Positions 30,233 to 39,786 of a DNA stretch of 64,000 nucleotides are shown piece after piece (the first letter of the stretch is position 1; each line of letters starts with the position of its first letter). Made by a program: the position numbers and the translations under genes. The stretch is from positions 124,001 through 188,000 of the forward strand of contig NZ_AWZT01000007.1 of the NCBI RefSeq assembly GCF_000472525.1. Direction: 5' to 3'. The notes under the pieces are model-generated. The model searched no databases. It was not told where the DNA came from and saw nothing but the letters and a program-made list of their open reading frames with translations. The DNA comes from Paraburkholderia dilworthii (lineage in GTDB: Bacteria > Pseudomonadota > Gammaproteobacteria > Burkholderiales > Burkholderiaceae).

Positions 30233-31447
30233 TCAGTGCCCGAGTTCTGTGACCTTGCGGTCGTCGCGTGGTGCTGCGGACCGGTCTTCTTCCGAGGAGT
30301 CGAGCAACGTGTCGGGAAGAGGTTCGGCAGTAGCGATTTCAGCGATGGCAGCGCGCAATGTGTCCAGCCCTTGCCCCGTGCGCGCGCTCAAAAAGACGCG
30401 CGAAATATTACCATACTCATCCCGCTCGACTGCGTCCCCACGGGCCGCCAACTCCGGCACCGCGTCGATCTTGTTGAACACGAGCACCTGCCGGACGGTG
30501 TCCGCACCGATTGCGTGCAACACCTCGTTCACCTGATCGATCTGATCGAGGCGCACGGCGCTCGACGCGTCGACGACATGCAGCAGCAGGTCGGCGTGGA
30601 TTGTTTCCTCGAGCGTGGCGCGAAACGCGGCGACCAGTTGGTGAGGCAGTTCGCGAATGAAGCCGACCGTGTCGGACACCACCACCTGCCCCGCTTCGTC
30701 GCCGAGATAAACGCGCCGCGAGGTCGTATCGAGCGTGGCGAACAACTGGTTGGCCGCGTACGCCTGCGCCTTGGTCAACGCGTTAAAGAGGGTGGACTTG
30801 CCCGCGTTCGTATAGCCGACGAGCGACACCGACATCGTCTGATTGCGTGAACGCTGGCGACGCTGCGTACCGTGCTGACGGCGCAACTTCTCGAGTCGCG
30901 TCTTGAGCGCCTTGATGCGCTCGCCGATCAGCCGGCGGTCGGTTTCGAGCTGCGTTTCGCCCGGACCGCGCAAGCCGATACCACCTTTTTGCCGCTCGAG
31001 GTGGGTCCATGCGCGGATCAGCCGCGTCGACAGATACTGCAATTGCGCGAGCTCAACCTGCAGCTTGCCTTCATGGCTGCGGGCGCGTTGCGCGAAAATG
31101 TCGAGGATGAGGCTCGTGCGATCGACCACGCGCCGATTAAGCGCTTGCTCCAGATTGCGCTGCTGTGCAGGCGCAAGAGCGTGGTTGAAGATGACGAGTT
31201 CGATGTCGTTCGCCTCACACGCGAGACGCAGTTCTTCGGCCTTGCCGCTGCCGACGAACATCTTTGCATCGGGACTGGCCCGGCGCCCGGTGAGGGTGAC
31301 TAGAGGATTCGCGCCCGCGCTTTGCGCGAGCAGGCTGAGTTCTTCGAGGCTGGCTTCGAAATCGATCTTACCGAAGTCGATGCCGACAAGCGCTGCATTG
31401 ATCAAATTGGAGGGTATCAAAATGAGGCGGCCGGGAGTGATCGCCAA
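30233..31447 (-). CDS. hflX: Ribosome-associated GTPase HflX
   Basis: HflX is a GTPase that splits stalled 70S ribosomes. The 404-residue protein has the HflX N-terminal domain (GSGKAEELRLACEANDIELVI), the Gly-rich linker GGIGLRGPGETQLETDRR and the G domain (GYTNAGKSTLF, DTVGFIRELP, NKID). It begins 31 bases after hfq. The annotated ATG at 31447 is followed by an in-frame TTG at about residue 15 that could also serve. Its C-terminus carries an acidic/Ser-rich tail. Confidence 0.95.
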   Translation of the reverse strand: MAITPGRLILIPSNLINAALVGIDFGKIDFEASLEELSLLAQSAGANPLVTLTGRRASPDAKMFVGSGKAEELRLACEANDIELVIFNHALAPAQQRNLEQALNRRVVDRTSLILDIFAQRARSHEGKLQVELAQLQYLSTRLIRAWTHLERQKGGIGLRGPGETQLETDRRLIGERIKALKTRLEKLRRQHGTQRRQRSRNQTMSVSLVGYTNAGKSTLFNALTKAQAYAANQLFATLDTTSRRVYLGDEAGQVVVSDTVGFIRELPHQLVAAFRATLEETIHADLLLHVVDASSAVRLDQIDQVNEVLHAIGADTVRQVLVFNKIDAVPELAARGDAVERDEYGNISRVFLSARTGQGLDTLRAAIAEIATAEPLPDTLLDSSEEDRSAAPRDDRKVTELGH

Positions 31448-31478
31448 CGGGCGACGCTACGCCGGCCGCGACGGGGGT

Positions 31479-31715
31479 TTAGGACTGTTCAGAATCCGGG
31501 TGGAAATTCACCGGACGGGCTGGCACGACAGTCGAGATTGCGTGCTTGTAGACCATCTGGGTGACCGTATTCCGGAGCAACACGACGTACTGGTCGAACG
31601 ATTCGATGTTCCCTTGAAGCTTGATGCCGTTGACCAGGTAGATCGACACCGGCACATGCTCTTTACGCAGTGCGTTCAAAAACGGGTCTTGTAACAATTG
31701 CCCTTTGTTGCTCAT
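31479..31715 (-). CDS. hfq: RNA chaperone Hfq
   Basis: Hfq is a hexameric Sm-like protein that pairs small RNAs with mRNAs. The 78-residue protein contains Sm1 ([22 protein letters not shown]) and the Sm2 signature [10 protein letters not shown]. The C-terminus is short ([13 protein letters not shown]), typical of betaproteobacteria. A CGGAG ribosome site lies seven bases before the ATG. It sits between der and hflX, with a possible own promoter at 31790-31795. Confidence 0.98.
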   Translation of the reverse strand: MSNKGQLLQDPFLNALRKEHVPVSIYLVNGIKLQGNIESFDQYVVLLRNTVTQMVYKHAISTVVPARPVNFHPDSEQS

Positions 31716-31789
31716 AGCAAACTCCGTATTTTTTTGCAGGTTGACTAAATTGACGACGGAAGAAAAAGGTATCCGCAGCCAACCGCTAC

Positions 31790-31795
31790 ACTATA
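31790..31795 (-). promoter_or_regulatory. Candidate -10 of hfq
   Basis: TATAGT on the minus strand lies 74 bases before the hfq ATG, in the 143-base gap after der. No consensus -35 is seen. Confidence 0.4.
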
Positions 31796-31858
31796 GCCGA
31801 TTTTCGTTTTCGCGCGGGAGCCCTGCCCAAGCGGCCAAACCCAACGCACACGCGGGTT

Positions 31859-33196
31859 TCAGCCTTTGTCCGCGTAAGGGTTCGTCGACGATCTGAACTC
31901 TATTCGCAATGGAGTCCCGGTCAGCTTGAAAGTTTCACGGAAGCGGTTTTCAAGGTAGCGTTTGTACGTTTCGGTGATCGCGTCGAGCGCGTTGCCGTGA
32001 ATCACTATGATCGGCGGATTCTGTCCGCCCTGGTGTGCGTAGCGCAATTTCGGCCGCACCGGACCTCGGCGACGCGGTTGCTGGAACTCCACTGCATCGA
32101 TCAGCGCGCGCGTGAGCTTCGGCGTCGGCAGCTTGGCCATTGCCGCGGCGTACGCGTCGTCGACCGAGCGCATCAACGGACCAATCCCAGACTTTTCCGC
32201 AGCGGAAATGAAATGAAATTTGGCGAAGTCGAGGAATTTTAGTTTGCGTTCCAGATCGGCTTTGGTGCGTTCGCGCACATGCGAGTCGAGCCCGTCCCAC
32301 TTGTTCACGCCGACCACCAGCGCGCGGCCCTGCTCCACCACGAAACCGGCGATATGCGCGTCCTGCTCCGAAATGTCCTGGCGTGCATCGAGCAGCAGAA
32401 TCACGACATTCGCGTCCGAAATCGACTGCAGCGTTTTCACCACCGAGAACTTTTCGATCGCTTCGAACACCTTGCCGCGACGGCGCAAACCAGCCGTATC
32501 GATCAGCGTGTACGGCTTGCCCTGGCGCTCGAAGTCGACGTAGATCGAATCGCGCGTAGTGCCCGGCATGTCGAATGCGATCACGCGTTCTTCGCCGACC
32601 AGCGCGTTGATCAATGTGGACTTGCCGACGTTCGGACGGCCGACGATCGCGATCTTCACGCCGCGCGCTTCCTTTTCGTCGTCGCTCTCTTCCGGTTGAC
32701 CCGCATACGCGACGCCGAGCGCCTCGTTGATCATTTCCGTCACGCCGTCGCCGTGCGCAGCGGAAATCGCGCGCGGATCACCGAGGCCGAGCTCGTAAAA
32801 GTCGGCGGCGACCGTGCTGTACTTCATCCCCTCAGCCTTGTTGACGACGAGGAAGATCGGCCGGCCAGTCTTGCGCAGATAGTCGGCAATCGACTTGTCC
32901 TGCGGCGCAAGACCATTGCGCCCGTCGACGATGAACACGACGATGTCCGATTCCTCGACCGCCTGACGCGTCTGACGCGCCATCTCGTGCAGGATGCCGT
33001 CTTTCGCGACGGGCTCGAAACCGCCCGTGTCGACAACCAGGTACGGCCGCTCGCCGGTGCGCCCTTCGCCGTAGTGGCGATCGCGTGTGAGGCCGGGCAA
33101 ATCGGCGACGAGCGCATCACGCGAACGCGTGAGACGATTGAAGAGCGTGGATTTCCCCACATTGGGGCGCCCTACGAGGGCAATAACGGGTTTCAT
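31859..33196 (-). CDS. der: Ribosome assembly GTPase Der (EngA)
   Basis: Der has two tandem G domains and is needed for 50S subunit maturation. The ATG at 33196 gives 445 residues beginning [17 protein letters not shown]; the frame extends 32 codons further without support. The second P-loop, [20 protein letters not shown], and both DTGGF/DTAG and NKxD-type motifs are present. A KH-like C-terminal domain ends the protein. It is separated from bamB by a 606-base gap with a terminator and a 13-bp tandem array, so der probably has its own promoter. Confidence 0.97.
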   Translation of the reverse strand: MKPVIALVGRPNVGKSTLFNRLTRSRDALVADLPGLTRDRHYGEGRTGERPYLVVDTGGFEPVAKDGILHEMARQTRQAVEESDIVVFIVDGRNGLAPQDKSIADYLRKTGRPIFLVVNKAEGMKYSTVAADFYELGLGDPRAISAAHGDGVTEMINEALGVAYAGQPEESDDEKEARGVKIAIVGRPNVGKSTLINALVGEERVIAFDMPGTTRDSIYVDFERQGKPYTLIDTAGLRRRGKVFEAIEKFSVVKTLQSISDANVVILLLDARQDISEQDAHIAGFVVEQGRALVVGVNKWDGLDSHVRERTKADLERKLKFLDFAKFHFISAAEKSGIGPLMRSVDDAYAAAMAKLPTPKLTRALIDAVEFQQPRRRGPVRPKLRYAHQGGQNPPIIVIHGNALDAITETYKRYLENRFRETFKLTGTPLRIEFRSSTNPYADKG

Positions 33197-33477
33197 CAGA
33201 TGTTGTTCACGGTGAAACGCGGATCGGAATCGACCGTCCGCGTTGCGACGCCATTGCGCCGCTAGACGGCAGCGTTTGACGAAAATTATCACGAATTCGG
33301 CCAGCCCCGGATGCGCTGTCCATATGCGCGCCGAGGCGGACGGGGGTTTAGCTGTATGCGCCGCGCGGCCAGGCTACGAGGCTTTCCCTTGCTGCGGGGC
33401 GGTTCGCTCGCGAATTGCGCTGCCGTCTTGCAATGCCTGGAAGGCGGCGCTACAAGCAGTGACCAAGGCCACATGGG

Positions 33478-33632
33478 CCGCTTCTGTTTGGCCCCGGTGT
33501 GCGCCGCTTTTATGCGCCGTTTCTGTGCGCTGCCCTTGGCCGCTGCTCTTGTTCACCGCTCTCTTAAGCCGCTTTCTCAGCTGCTTTTTGTCGGCTGCTT
33601 TTGTCGGCCGATTATCTCAGCCGCTTTGTCGG
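33478..33632. repeat. Degenerate 13-bp tandem repeat array upstream of der
   Basis: Twelve consecutive units of 12-14 bp account for all 155 bases. On the minus strand they begin CCGACAAAGCGG, CTGAGATAATCGG, CCGACAAAAGCAG, CCGACAAAAAGCAG, CTGAGAAAGCGG, CTTAAGAGAGCGG, TGAACAAGAGCAG and end CGCATAAAAGCGG, CGCACACCGGGG, CCAAACAGAAGCGG. Each unit has a purine/A-rich middle and ends in AGC(G/A)G. The period shifts reading frame, so it is not coding. It lies 282 bases upstream of der. Confidence 0.75.
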
Positions 33633-33747
33633 CCCGTCGACACAGCCAGTGCGACGGGATTCCATTTCTATACTTCCTTGGCGATGCCGCCTGCGGGGCC
33701 CCGGGTGCGCTGCGGAACGCCAGGAACACTGCAACCGCACGCGCCGC

Positions 33748-33780
33748 AAAAAACGCGCGGCCGGCAAAGCCGGCCTGCGC
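33748..33780 (-). terminator. Intrinsic terminator downstream of bamB
   Basis: On the minus strand GGCCGGC and GCCGGCC form a 7-bp GC stem with a TTT loop, extended by further GC pairs with a bulge, followed by TTTTTT. It is 23 bases after the bamB stop and ends the block transcribed through bamB. Confidence 0.85.
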
Positions 33781-33802
33781 GTTCAATATGCTTTCTGTCG
33801 GA

Positions 33803-34948
33803 TTAGCGCGGGCGATAACCGTACAGGTCGCCGTCGCGCGTTTGCACGACAAGCGTTTCGCCGGCCAGCACCGGCGCCGCGGTGATCGCGCTGCCGTCCG
33901 TCTTCACGCGTGCGACCAACGTGCCGTCGTCGCGCGAAAGGAAGTGCACATAGCCCTGATAGTCGCCCAGCACGGCCGCATGACCGAGGATGAACGGCAC
34001 GCCCAGTTCGCGATTCTTCAGCTTGTCGTTCTTCCACAGTTGAGTGCCGTTGGTGACGTCGAATGCGGATACGACCGACCAGTCGTCCGCTGCGACGACC
34101 GCGCGGTCGTCCTGCGCGAGACCGCTCGCGCTCGAGAACGCCTTTTCCCACAGCGCACGGCCCGAGTTCGCGTCGAAACAGCCGATCTGCCCTTGGAACG
34201 TCACGGCGCACGTTTCCGAACCGACCAGCGTGGGCGGCCCGGTCACGTCGTTGATGCGCTCCACTTCCGTCACGCCTTTCGGATAGGAGACCGGCGTTTG
34301 CCAGTAATTCTCGCCCGTCTGCAGGTTGATCGCGGCAAATGCGCCGCCGGGGAAACCGGCCAGCACCGCCGCGTCGCCCGCGAAAGTCATACCCGACGAC
34401 ACACGCAGATTCAGCGGCACCGCGCGATTGCGGTAGTTCCACTTCTGCTCGCCGGTTTGTGCATTGAATGCGACGATCTGTCCGTCCACAGTACGCACGA
34501 CAACGAGACCATTACCGACGAGCGGCGGCGAAATGATTTCGCCGGGCGCCTTGGCCGTCCACAGTTGCTTGCCGTCCGCGCCGAGTACGTAGACGTCGCC
34601 CTTCAGGCCGCCGACCGCCGTCAGCGTGCCGTCGCTGCCCACACCTGCGGAGATGTCGTCGTGCAGCTTGACTCGCCAGACGTCCTTACCGGTTTGCGCG
34701 TCGATTTTCGCGACCGAGCCGTTTGCACCGGCCGCATAAACGGCGTCGCCGACCGCGACGGGCGAGAACAGATAACGGCCTGCCTTCCCGACGCTCGTCT
34801 TCCAGGCTTGCTGCACGTCGAGCACGGGTTTGAACTCGGTGAGCGGCGTCGGCACGCGGCGCTCGTCTTTCGTGGATGAGCATGCCGCGAGAGCGAGGAC
34901 GGTCATCGCACAGACAACGGGCACAGCGTAACGTTTCAGCAGATTCAT
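33803..34948 (-). CDS. bamB: Outer membrane assembly lipoprotein BamB
   Basis: BamB is the beta-propeller lipoprotein of the BAM complex that inserts outer-membrane proteins. The ATG at 34948 gives 381 residues; an ATG five codons upstream is less likely. The lipobox is LALAACSS. The body shows repeated PQQ-like blades (GRYLFSPVAVGDAVYAAGANG, VWRVKLHDDISAGVGSDGTL, GEQKWNYRNRAVPLN). It lies 77 bases after the yfgM-like gene, the conserved hisS-yfgM-bamB-der order. Confidence 0.96.
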   Translation of the reverse strand: MNLLKRYAVPVVCAMTVLALAACSSTKDERRVPTPLTEFKPVLDVQQAWKTSVGKAGRYLFSPVAVGDAVYAAGANGSVAKIDAQTGKDVWRVKLHDDISAGVGSDGTLTAVGGLKGDVYVLGADGKQLWTAKAPGEIISPPLVGNGLVVVRTVDGQIVAFNAQTGEQKWNYRNRAVPLNLRVSSGMTFAGDAAVLAGFPGGAFAAINLQTGENYWQTPVSYPKGVTEVERINDVTGPPTLVGSETCAVTFQGQIGCFDANSGRALWEKAFSSASGLAQDDRAVVAADDWSVVSAFDVTNGTQLWKNDKLKNRELGVPFILGHAAVLGDYQGYVHFLSRDDGTLVARVKTDGSAITAAPVLAGETLVVQTRDGDLYGYRPR

Positions 34949-35025
34949 CGGTGGACGAAGCATTCAGGAAATAGGTTTAAAGAAAGACCGGTTGGTCGTT
35001 GCATGCGGCGCGCCGCACGCGGCGC

Positions 35026-35655
35026 TTAGCCACCCAGCGCATCCAGTTTGAACTGGATCAACTGGCGCGCCGAGCTGTCGCTCTTCGGCAGAGATTCGAT
35101 CGCGAGCTTGTAGGCCGCACGCGCGTCGTCACGTTTGCCTTGAGCGGCCAGCAGATCGCCGCGGCCGTTGGCGACGACGCCCTTGAACGCGTCGGACTGC
35201 GGCTCGGCGAGCAGTGCGAGACCCTGGTCGTAAGCCTTTTCGTCGAGCAGCAGCGAAGCAAGGCGCAGCCGTGCGATCTGCTTGAACTCGTCGTCCTTCG
35301 CATGATCGATCGTCCATTGCAACTGGGCTTTCGCCGCTGCTTCGTCGCCTGCGGCGTAGAGCGCCTTGGCGGCGCCAAGCGCGGTCATTTGCGCGTACGC
35401 CGTGCGGCTGAACTTGTCTTCCATGTCGGCGGCGACGCGCGTGATCTTCGCCTTGTCGCCCGATGCCACGGCCTGCTGCACCTGGTCGTACAGCACAGCG
35501 GCTTCCGCCGCCTGGCGCCGCTGCCAGAAATTCCAGCCGTTCCAGCCGGCTGCGGCGACCAGCACCACCAGCACGATCCACGTGGTTGCATTACCCCACT
35601 GCGCCCACCAAGCCTTCAGACCTTCAATCGATTCTTGTTCGTCGTGGTAACTCAT
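35026..35655 (-). CDS. YfgM-like ancillary SecYEG translocon subunit
   Basis: This 209-residue inner-membrane protein starts MSYHDEQESIEGLKAWWAQWG. It has one membrane helix (TTWIVLVVLVAAAGWNGWNFW) and a periplasmic TPR-like domain (AQMTALGAAKALYAAGDEAAA and following helices). YfgM in E. coli binds SecYEG and PpiD and helps hand over exported proteins. It lies between hisS and bamB, as in enterobacteria. Identification rests on both domain layout and gene order. Confidence 0.92.
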   Translation of the reverse strand: MSYHDEQESIEGLKAWWAQWGNATTWIVLVVLVAAAGWNGWNFWQRRQAAEAAVLYDQVQQAVASGDKAKITRVAADMEDKFSRTAYAQMTALGAAKALYAAGDEAAAKAQLQWTIDHAKDDEFKQIARLRLASLLLDEKAYDQGLALLAEPQSDAFKGVVANGRGDLLAAQGKRDDARAAYKLAIESLPKSDSSARQLIQFKLDALGG

Positions 35656-35733
35656 TGCCCGGCGATTTCCTCTTTCTTGCTACGTGTGCGTGTCGAGTCC
35701 GATCGGGAACCAACCGGCTCGACGACATCGCGA

Positions 35734-37074
35734 TCAGTCTTCGCCGTCTTCGGCGGTTGCAACCATCGCATTGATTAGAAATTCGGTCAAGTCTTCGGCG
35801 GGCACGTTATGTTGCTCGTTTTTACCGCCGTTAGCATGCGTATCTCGCAGCGGTTTGACCCCGACCGTGCCGTTGGCGATCTCATCTTCGCCGAGCACCA
35901 CCGCGAACGCGGCGCCGCTTGCGTCGGCGCGCTTCATTTGTGATTTGAAGCTCGCGGATTGACCGTCGGCGCTGCAATGCAGGATCACGTCGAGACCCGT
36001 GTCGCGCAGCCGCTCGGCAATGATGAAGGCTTGCTCGCGGGCCGCGTCGCCTTGATGCACTACGTACACATCGCAGCCTTCATCTTCCGGCACGAGTTGA
36101 TCTTCCTTCAGCAACTCGAGAATCCGCTCGATGCCCATCGCCCAGCCGCAAGCCGCAGTGGGCTTGCCGCCGAGCTGTTCGATCAGCGGATCATAACGGC
36201 CGCCCGCCGCGACGGTGCCCTGCGCGCCGAGCTTGTCCGTCACCCATTCGAACACGGTCAGATTGTAATAATCGAGACCGCGCACGAGACGCGGATTGAT
36301 CCTGAACGGAATGTTGTTCGCCTTCAGAATGCGTTGCAAACCTTCGAAGTGCGCGCGCGATTCCTCGCCGAGAAAGTCGATCAGTTTCGGCGCATTCTGC
36401 GCGACGTCCTGCAACGCAGGATTCTTCGTATCGAGCACGCGCAGCGGGTTCGTGTGGAGGCGCCGCTTCGCATCTTCGTCCAGCACCTCCATGTGCTTTT
36501 CGAGGTATGCGATGAGTTCGACGCGATGCGCCGCGCGTTCTTCCGCGAGGCCGAGCGAATTGATTTCAAGCTTGATGCCCGTCAAGCCCAGGTCGTCCCA
36601 CAGGCGCTGGCAGATCATGATGATTTCAGCGTCGGCGTCCGGACCGGCAAAGCCCAACGCTTCCACGCCCACCTGATGGAACTGGCGATAACGGCCACGC
36701 TGCGGACGCTCGTGCCGGAACATGGGGCCGATGTACCACAGGCGCTTCGGGCCGTCGTACAGCATGTTGTGCTCGATCGCCGCACGCACCACCGCTGCCG
36801 TGTTTTCCGGGCGCATGGTCAGATTTTCACCGTTCAACGCGTCGGTGAAGCTGTACATCTCTTTCTCGACAATGTCGGTGACTTCGCCGATACCGCGTGT
36901 GAAGAGCTGCGTATGTTCGACGATCGGTGTACGAATATTCTGGTATCCGTACGAACGCAGCATCGACTTGACGGTAGTTTCGAAAAACTCCCACAACCCG
37001 GCGTCCTGCGGAAGGATGTCATTCATGCCCTTCACGCCGGACAGCTTTTCGAGCTTTTTCTTCTGTTCAGTCAT
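35734..37074 (-). CDS. hisS: Histidyl-tRNA synthetase
   Basis: This class II synthetase charges tRNA-His. The 446-residue protein begins [20 protein letters not shown]. It shows motif 2 ([21 protein letters not shown]), the histidine-A loop [15 protein letters not shown] and motif 3 ([20 protein letters not shown]). A C-terminal anticodon-binding domain is present. It is 20 bases from ispG and 78 bases before the YfgM-like gene, all on the minus strand. Confidence 0.98.
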   Translation of the reverse strand: MTEQKKKLEKLSGVKGMNDILPQDAGLWEFFETTVKSMLRSYGYQNIRTPIVEHTQLFTRGIGEVTDIVEKEMYSFTDALNGENLTMRPENTAAVVRAAIEHNMLYDGPKRLWYIGPMFRHERPQRGRYRQFHQVGVEALGFAGPDADAEIIMICQRLWDDLGLTGIKLEINSLGLAEERAAHRVELIAYLEKHMEVLDEDAKRRLHTNPLRVLDTKNPALQDVAQNAPKLIDFLGEESRAHFEGLQRILKANNIPFRINPRLVRGLDYYNLTVFEWVTDKLGAQGTVAAGGRYDPLIEQLGGKPTAACGWAMGIERILELLKEDQLVPEDEGCDVYVVHQGDAAREQAFIIAERLRDTGLDVILHCSADGQSASFKSQMKRADASGAAFAVVLGEDEIANGTVGVKPLRDTHANGGKNEQHNVPAEDLTEFLINAMVATAEDGED

Positions 37075-37094
37075 CTGTCTTCGATAGCCGATGT

Positions 37095-38411
37095 TTAGTT
37101 GAGTGCCTCGGCGCGGCCGTAGCGGCGCTCGACGTAGTCACTCACGATTTGCTGGAATTCCTGCGCAATGTTCTCGCCGCGCAGCGTCTTCACCTTCTCG
37201 CCGTCGATGAACACCGGCGCGGCCGGATTCTCGCCCGAGCCCGGCAAACTGATGCCGATGTTCGCCTGCTTCGACTCGCCGGGACCGTTGACAATGCAGC
37301 CCATCACCGCGACGTGCATCTTCTCGACGCCCGGATACTGATCGCGCCACACCGGCATCTGCGTGCGCAGATACGTCTGAATTTGCGATGCAAGTTCCTG
37401 GAACAGCGTGCTGGTTGTGCGGCCGCAGCCGGGACACGCGATCACCATCGGCGTGAACGAGCGCAGGCCCATCGTCTGCAGAATTTCCTGGCCGACGATC
37501 ACTTCGCCAGTACGCGATGCGCCCGGCTCCGGCGTGAGCGAAATACGGATCGTGTCGCCGATGCCCTGCTGAAGCAACACCGACAACGCCGCCGTCGACG
37601 CGACGATGCCCTTCGATCCCATGCCCGCTTCCGTCAAGCCGAGATGCAGCGCGAACTCGCAACGGCGCGCAAGTTCGCGGTACACGGCGATCAAGTCCTG
37701 CACGCCGCTCACCTTGCACGACAGAATGATCTTGTTGCGCGCGAGACCGAGTTCGACCGCGCGCTCTGCCGAGCCGATCGCCGACTGGATCAGCGCTTCG
37801 TACATGACGCTTTGCGCTTCCCACGGCGTCGCGCGCGCAGCGTTTTCGTCCATCATTTTTGCGAGCAGGTCCTGGTCCAGACTGCCCCAGTTCACGCCGA
37901 TGCGCACCGGCTTGTCGTACTTCACCGCCGCTTCGATCATCTGCGCGAACTGGGTGTCGCGCTTCGCGCCGTGGCCGACGTTGCCCGGATTGATCCGGTA
38001 CTTCGACAGCGCTTCCGCGCACGCCGGGTAATCGCGCAGCAGCAGGTGGCCGTTGTAATGGAAATCGCCGACCAGCGGCACCGACACGCCCATGCGGTCG
38101 AGTTGCTCGCGCACCGCCGGCACCGCCGCGGCCGCCTCCGGCGTGTTCACCGTGATGCGCACCAGTTCGGAGCCGGCTTGCGCCAGTTCCTTGATCTGGA
38201 TAGCCGTGCCGATGGCGTCGGCGGTGTCCGTGTTGGTCATCGACTGGACGCGCACGGGCGCGTCGCCCCCGATGGTGACGAGCTGGCCACCCCAGCGGAC
38301 GTCGACCGCATGCGACCTGCGCCGCGCAGCCTGGCCGCCGAACACCGGCTCGTTAGACACGATCTTGCTACTGGATTGGGATTGAGCTTCGGATTGCATC
38401 GAAAAACCCAT
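37095..38411 (-). CDS. ispG: 4-hydroxy-3-methylbut-2-enyl diphosphate synthase IspG (GcpE)
   Basis: IspG is a 4Fe-4S enzyme of the MEP isoprenoid pathway converting MEcPP to HMBPP. The 438-residue protein has the TIM-barrel start [13 protein letters not shown] and the central region [12 protein letters not shown]. The C-terminal cluster cysteines are in IACPGCGRT and [15 protein letters not shown] 38411 and an in-frame ATG four codons later are both possible starts. It follows rodZ by 83 bases. Confidence 0.97.
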   Translation of the reverse strand: MGFSMQSEAQSQSSSKIVSNEPVFGGQAARRRSHAVDVRWGGQLVTIGGDAPVRVQSMTNTDTADAIGTAIQIKELAQAGSELVRITVNTPEAAAAVPAVREQLDRMGVSVPLVGDFHYNGHLLLRDYPACAEALSKYRINPGNVGHGAKRDTQFAQMIEAAVKYDKPVRIGVNWGSLDQDLLAKMMDENAARATPWEAQSVMYEALIQSAIGSAERAVELGLARNKIILSCKVSGVQDLIAVYRELARRCEFALHLGLTEAGMGSKGIVASTAALSVLLQQGIGDTIRISLTPEPGASRTGEVIVGQEILQTMGLRSFTPMVIACPGCGRTTSTLFQELASQIQTYLRTQMPVWRDQYPGVEKMHVAVMGCIVNGPGESKQANIGISLPGSGENPAAPVFIDGEKVKTLRGENIAQEFQQIVSDYVERRYGRAEALN

Positions 38412-38494
38412 TTACGCCGCACGCGCCACAAAAATGCAGCGCCTCAATTGAAAACGCGCCACGGTCCGGTTGGCCGCGGCGCACACCGTGTGTA

Positions 38495-39571
38495 TCAAGG
38501 CAGCGCGAAGCGCGCCACGTTGCCTTTCGTCGCCGCATACTTCGACGGATCGACCGGCTGACCGTTGAGCGTGATCGACTCAAGACCGGCCTTGTTGCCT
38601 ACCGTGACCTTGAAAGGCGCCTCGCCCGTCACTTCCTTCGTATCGCCCGCATGCACGAGGCCGGAGAACACTTCCTTGCCGTCCTTGCCGCGCACGCTGA
38701 ACCAGCTATCCTGAGCCACGCGCAGCGCAATGATTGCCGAACCGGCAACCGGCGCCGCTGCTGCCGCCGATGCGCCGGCGACCACCGCCGGAGCGTTCGC
38801 GCCTCGCGCCGCGGTGACGGGCGGCGCGGAAGCCGGCGCAGTGCCAGCCGCGAGCGGCACGGGCATCGGCGTAGCCGATGCGGCACTCTGCGTTCCAGCC
38901 TGCGTTTCGGGCTCGGACGCGGCTTCTTGCGCAATAACCTCGGAGCCTGCCGCCGAACCTTGCGCAACGGCGCCCGATACGCCGGTAGCGCCACCGGATC
39001 CGCCATTCGCGCTCGCTTTCAAACGCGCGAGCCATGCCGTCGATTCCCCGCCATTGGTGTGCCACATAGCGAGCGCGATCACCGCGACGATCACCGCCGC
39101 CACGCCCCATAACCACGAGCGGCTTTTTTGCGCACCGCCGCCGAGCGACAACGACACGCGGCCGCGCGGCAAGTCCTTGCCCGAAGATGCCGGCATCGAC
39201 AGATCCGGTGCCGGCACGCCTTTCTCACGACGCAAGGCCTGTGTAAACGGCGCGGGATCGGCGCCGAGCATCTTCGCATAGCTGCGCACGACGCCAAGCG
39301 CAAAGGTCGTGTCCGGCAAATGGCTAATGTCGCCCGATTCGAGCCCACGCAACTTGGCGGGCGCTACTTTGAGCCGGGCCGATACGTCTTCGATTGACCA
39401 GCCCTTCGATTCGCGCAGTTGGGTCAGGCGCGCGCCAACCGCCGCAAGCGACTCGAGGCCCGACTGCGCAACGGGCTGTACCGCAGGCTGCACCGCCGCC
39501 CGCGTGACAGATGCCGGGTGGCCTTCGTTCGTGTCTGTGTCCTGCGGCTGCGGGTGCTGCGGCTCACTCAT
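38495..39571 (-). CDS. rodZ: RodZ-like cytoskeletal helix-turn-helix membrane protein
   Basis: RodZ links MreB filaments to the membrane and helps define rod shape. The 358-residue protein has a Pro/Gln-rich N-terminus, then a Cro-type helix-turn-helix domain (LTQLRESKGWSIEDVSARLKV). One membrane helix (WLWGVAAVIVAVIALAMW) follows, then an Ala/Pro/Thr-rich periplasmic linker of about 100 residues and a C-terminal DUF4115 beta domain (DSWFSVRGKDGKEVFSGLV). AAAGGA precedes the ATG. It lies between rlmN and ispG. Confidence 0.93.
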   Translation of the reverse strand: MSEPQHPQPQDTDTNEGHPASVTRAAVQPAVQPVAQSGLESLAAVGARLTQLRESKGWSIEDVSARLKVAPAKLRGLESGDISHLPDTTFALGVVRSYAKMLGADPAPFTQALRREKGVPAPDLSMPASSGKDLPRGRVSLSLGGGAQKSRSWLWGVAAVIVAVIALAMWHTNGGESTAWLARLKASANGGSGGATGVSGAVAQGSAAGSEVIAQEAASEPETQAGTQSAASATPMPVPLAAGTAPASAPPVTAARGANAPAVVAGASAAAAAPVAGSAIIALRVAQDSWFSVRGKDGKEVFSGLVHAGDTKEVTGEAPFKVTVGNKAGLESITLNGQPVDPSKYAATKGNVARFALP

Positions 39572-39786
39572 CCCAAATCCTTTCGCGTCGATTCTTTTTC
39601 ACTTGTGCAACCGGACGGGTCCAAACCTCATGTCCGAATCGCAGACCGTTTATAACAAAATGCGCGGCCTCTTGTGCCGCTTCCGATCGATTCTGCAAAC
39701 TTTCTTTTCAATCGCCGGGTTGCGAAGCGCTTTTGAGCATTTTCCGGCGTCTTGCGCCGAATACCCGCACGCGCCGCCCTCCCGAC
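39572..39786 (-). other. rlmN-rodZ spacer without a pilF/pilW-type gene
   Basis: This 215-base gap contains no open frame on the minus strand with a start and a TPR signature. It holds a TGTTATAA-like -10 for rodZ near 39650-39657 and small hairpins (GCGGCCTCTTGTGCCGC). From established gene order in relatives I would expect a PilF/PilW-type TPR lipoprotein gene here. Confidence 0.5.

Larger units (their letters stand above)
33197..33802. other. Long intergenic region der-bamB
   Basis: This 606-base gap, the longest in the window, has no supported gene. From the bamB side it holds an intrinsic terminator (33748-33780) and the 13-bp tandem array (33478-33632). A minus-strand GATAAT near 33285-33290 could be a der -10. 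Plus-strand open frames crossing it (for example from 33311) run antisense into bamB and were not accepted. Confidence 0.65.

Noticed and set aside
31840..31860. AAACCC...GGGTTT hairpin at the der stop codon as a terminator
   Set aside because: Stem of six weak pairs with an 11-base loop and no T tract.
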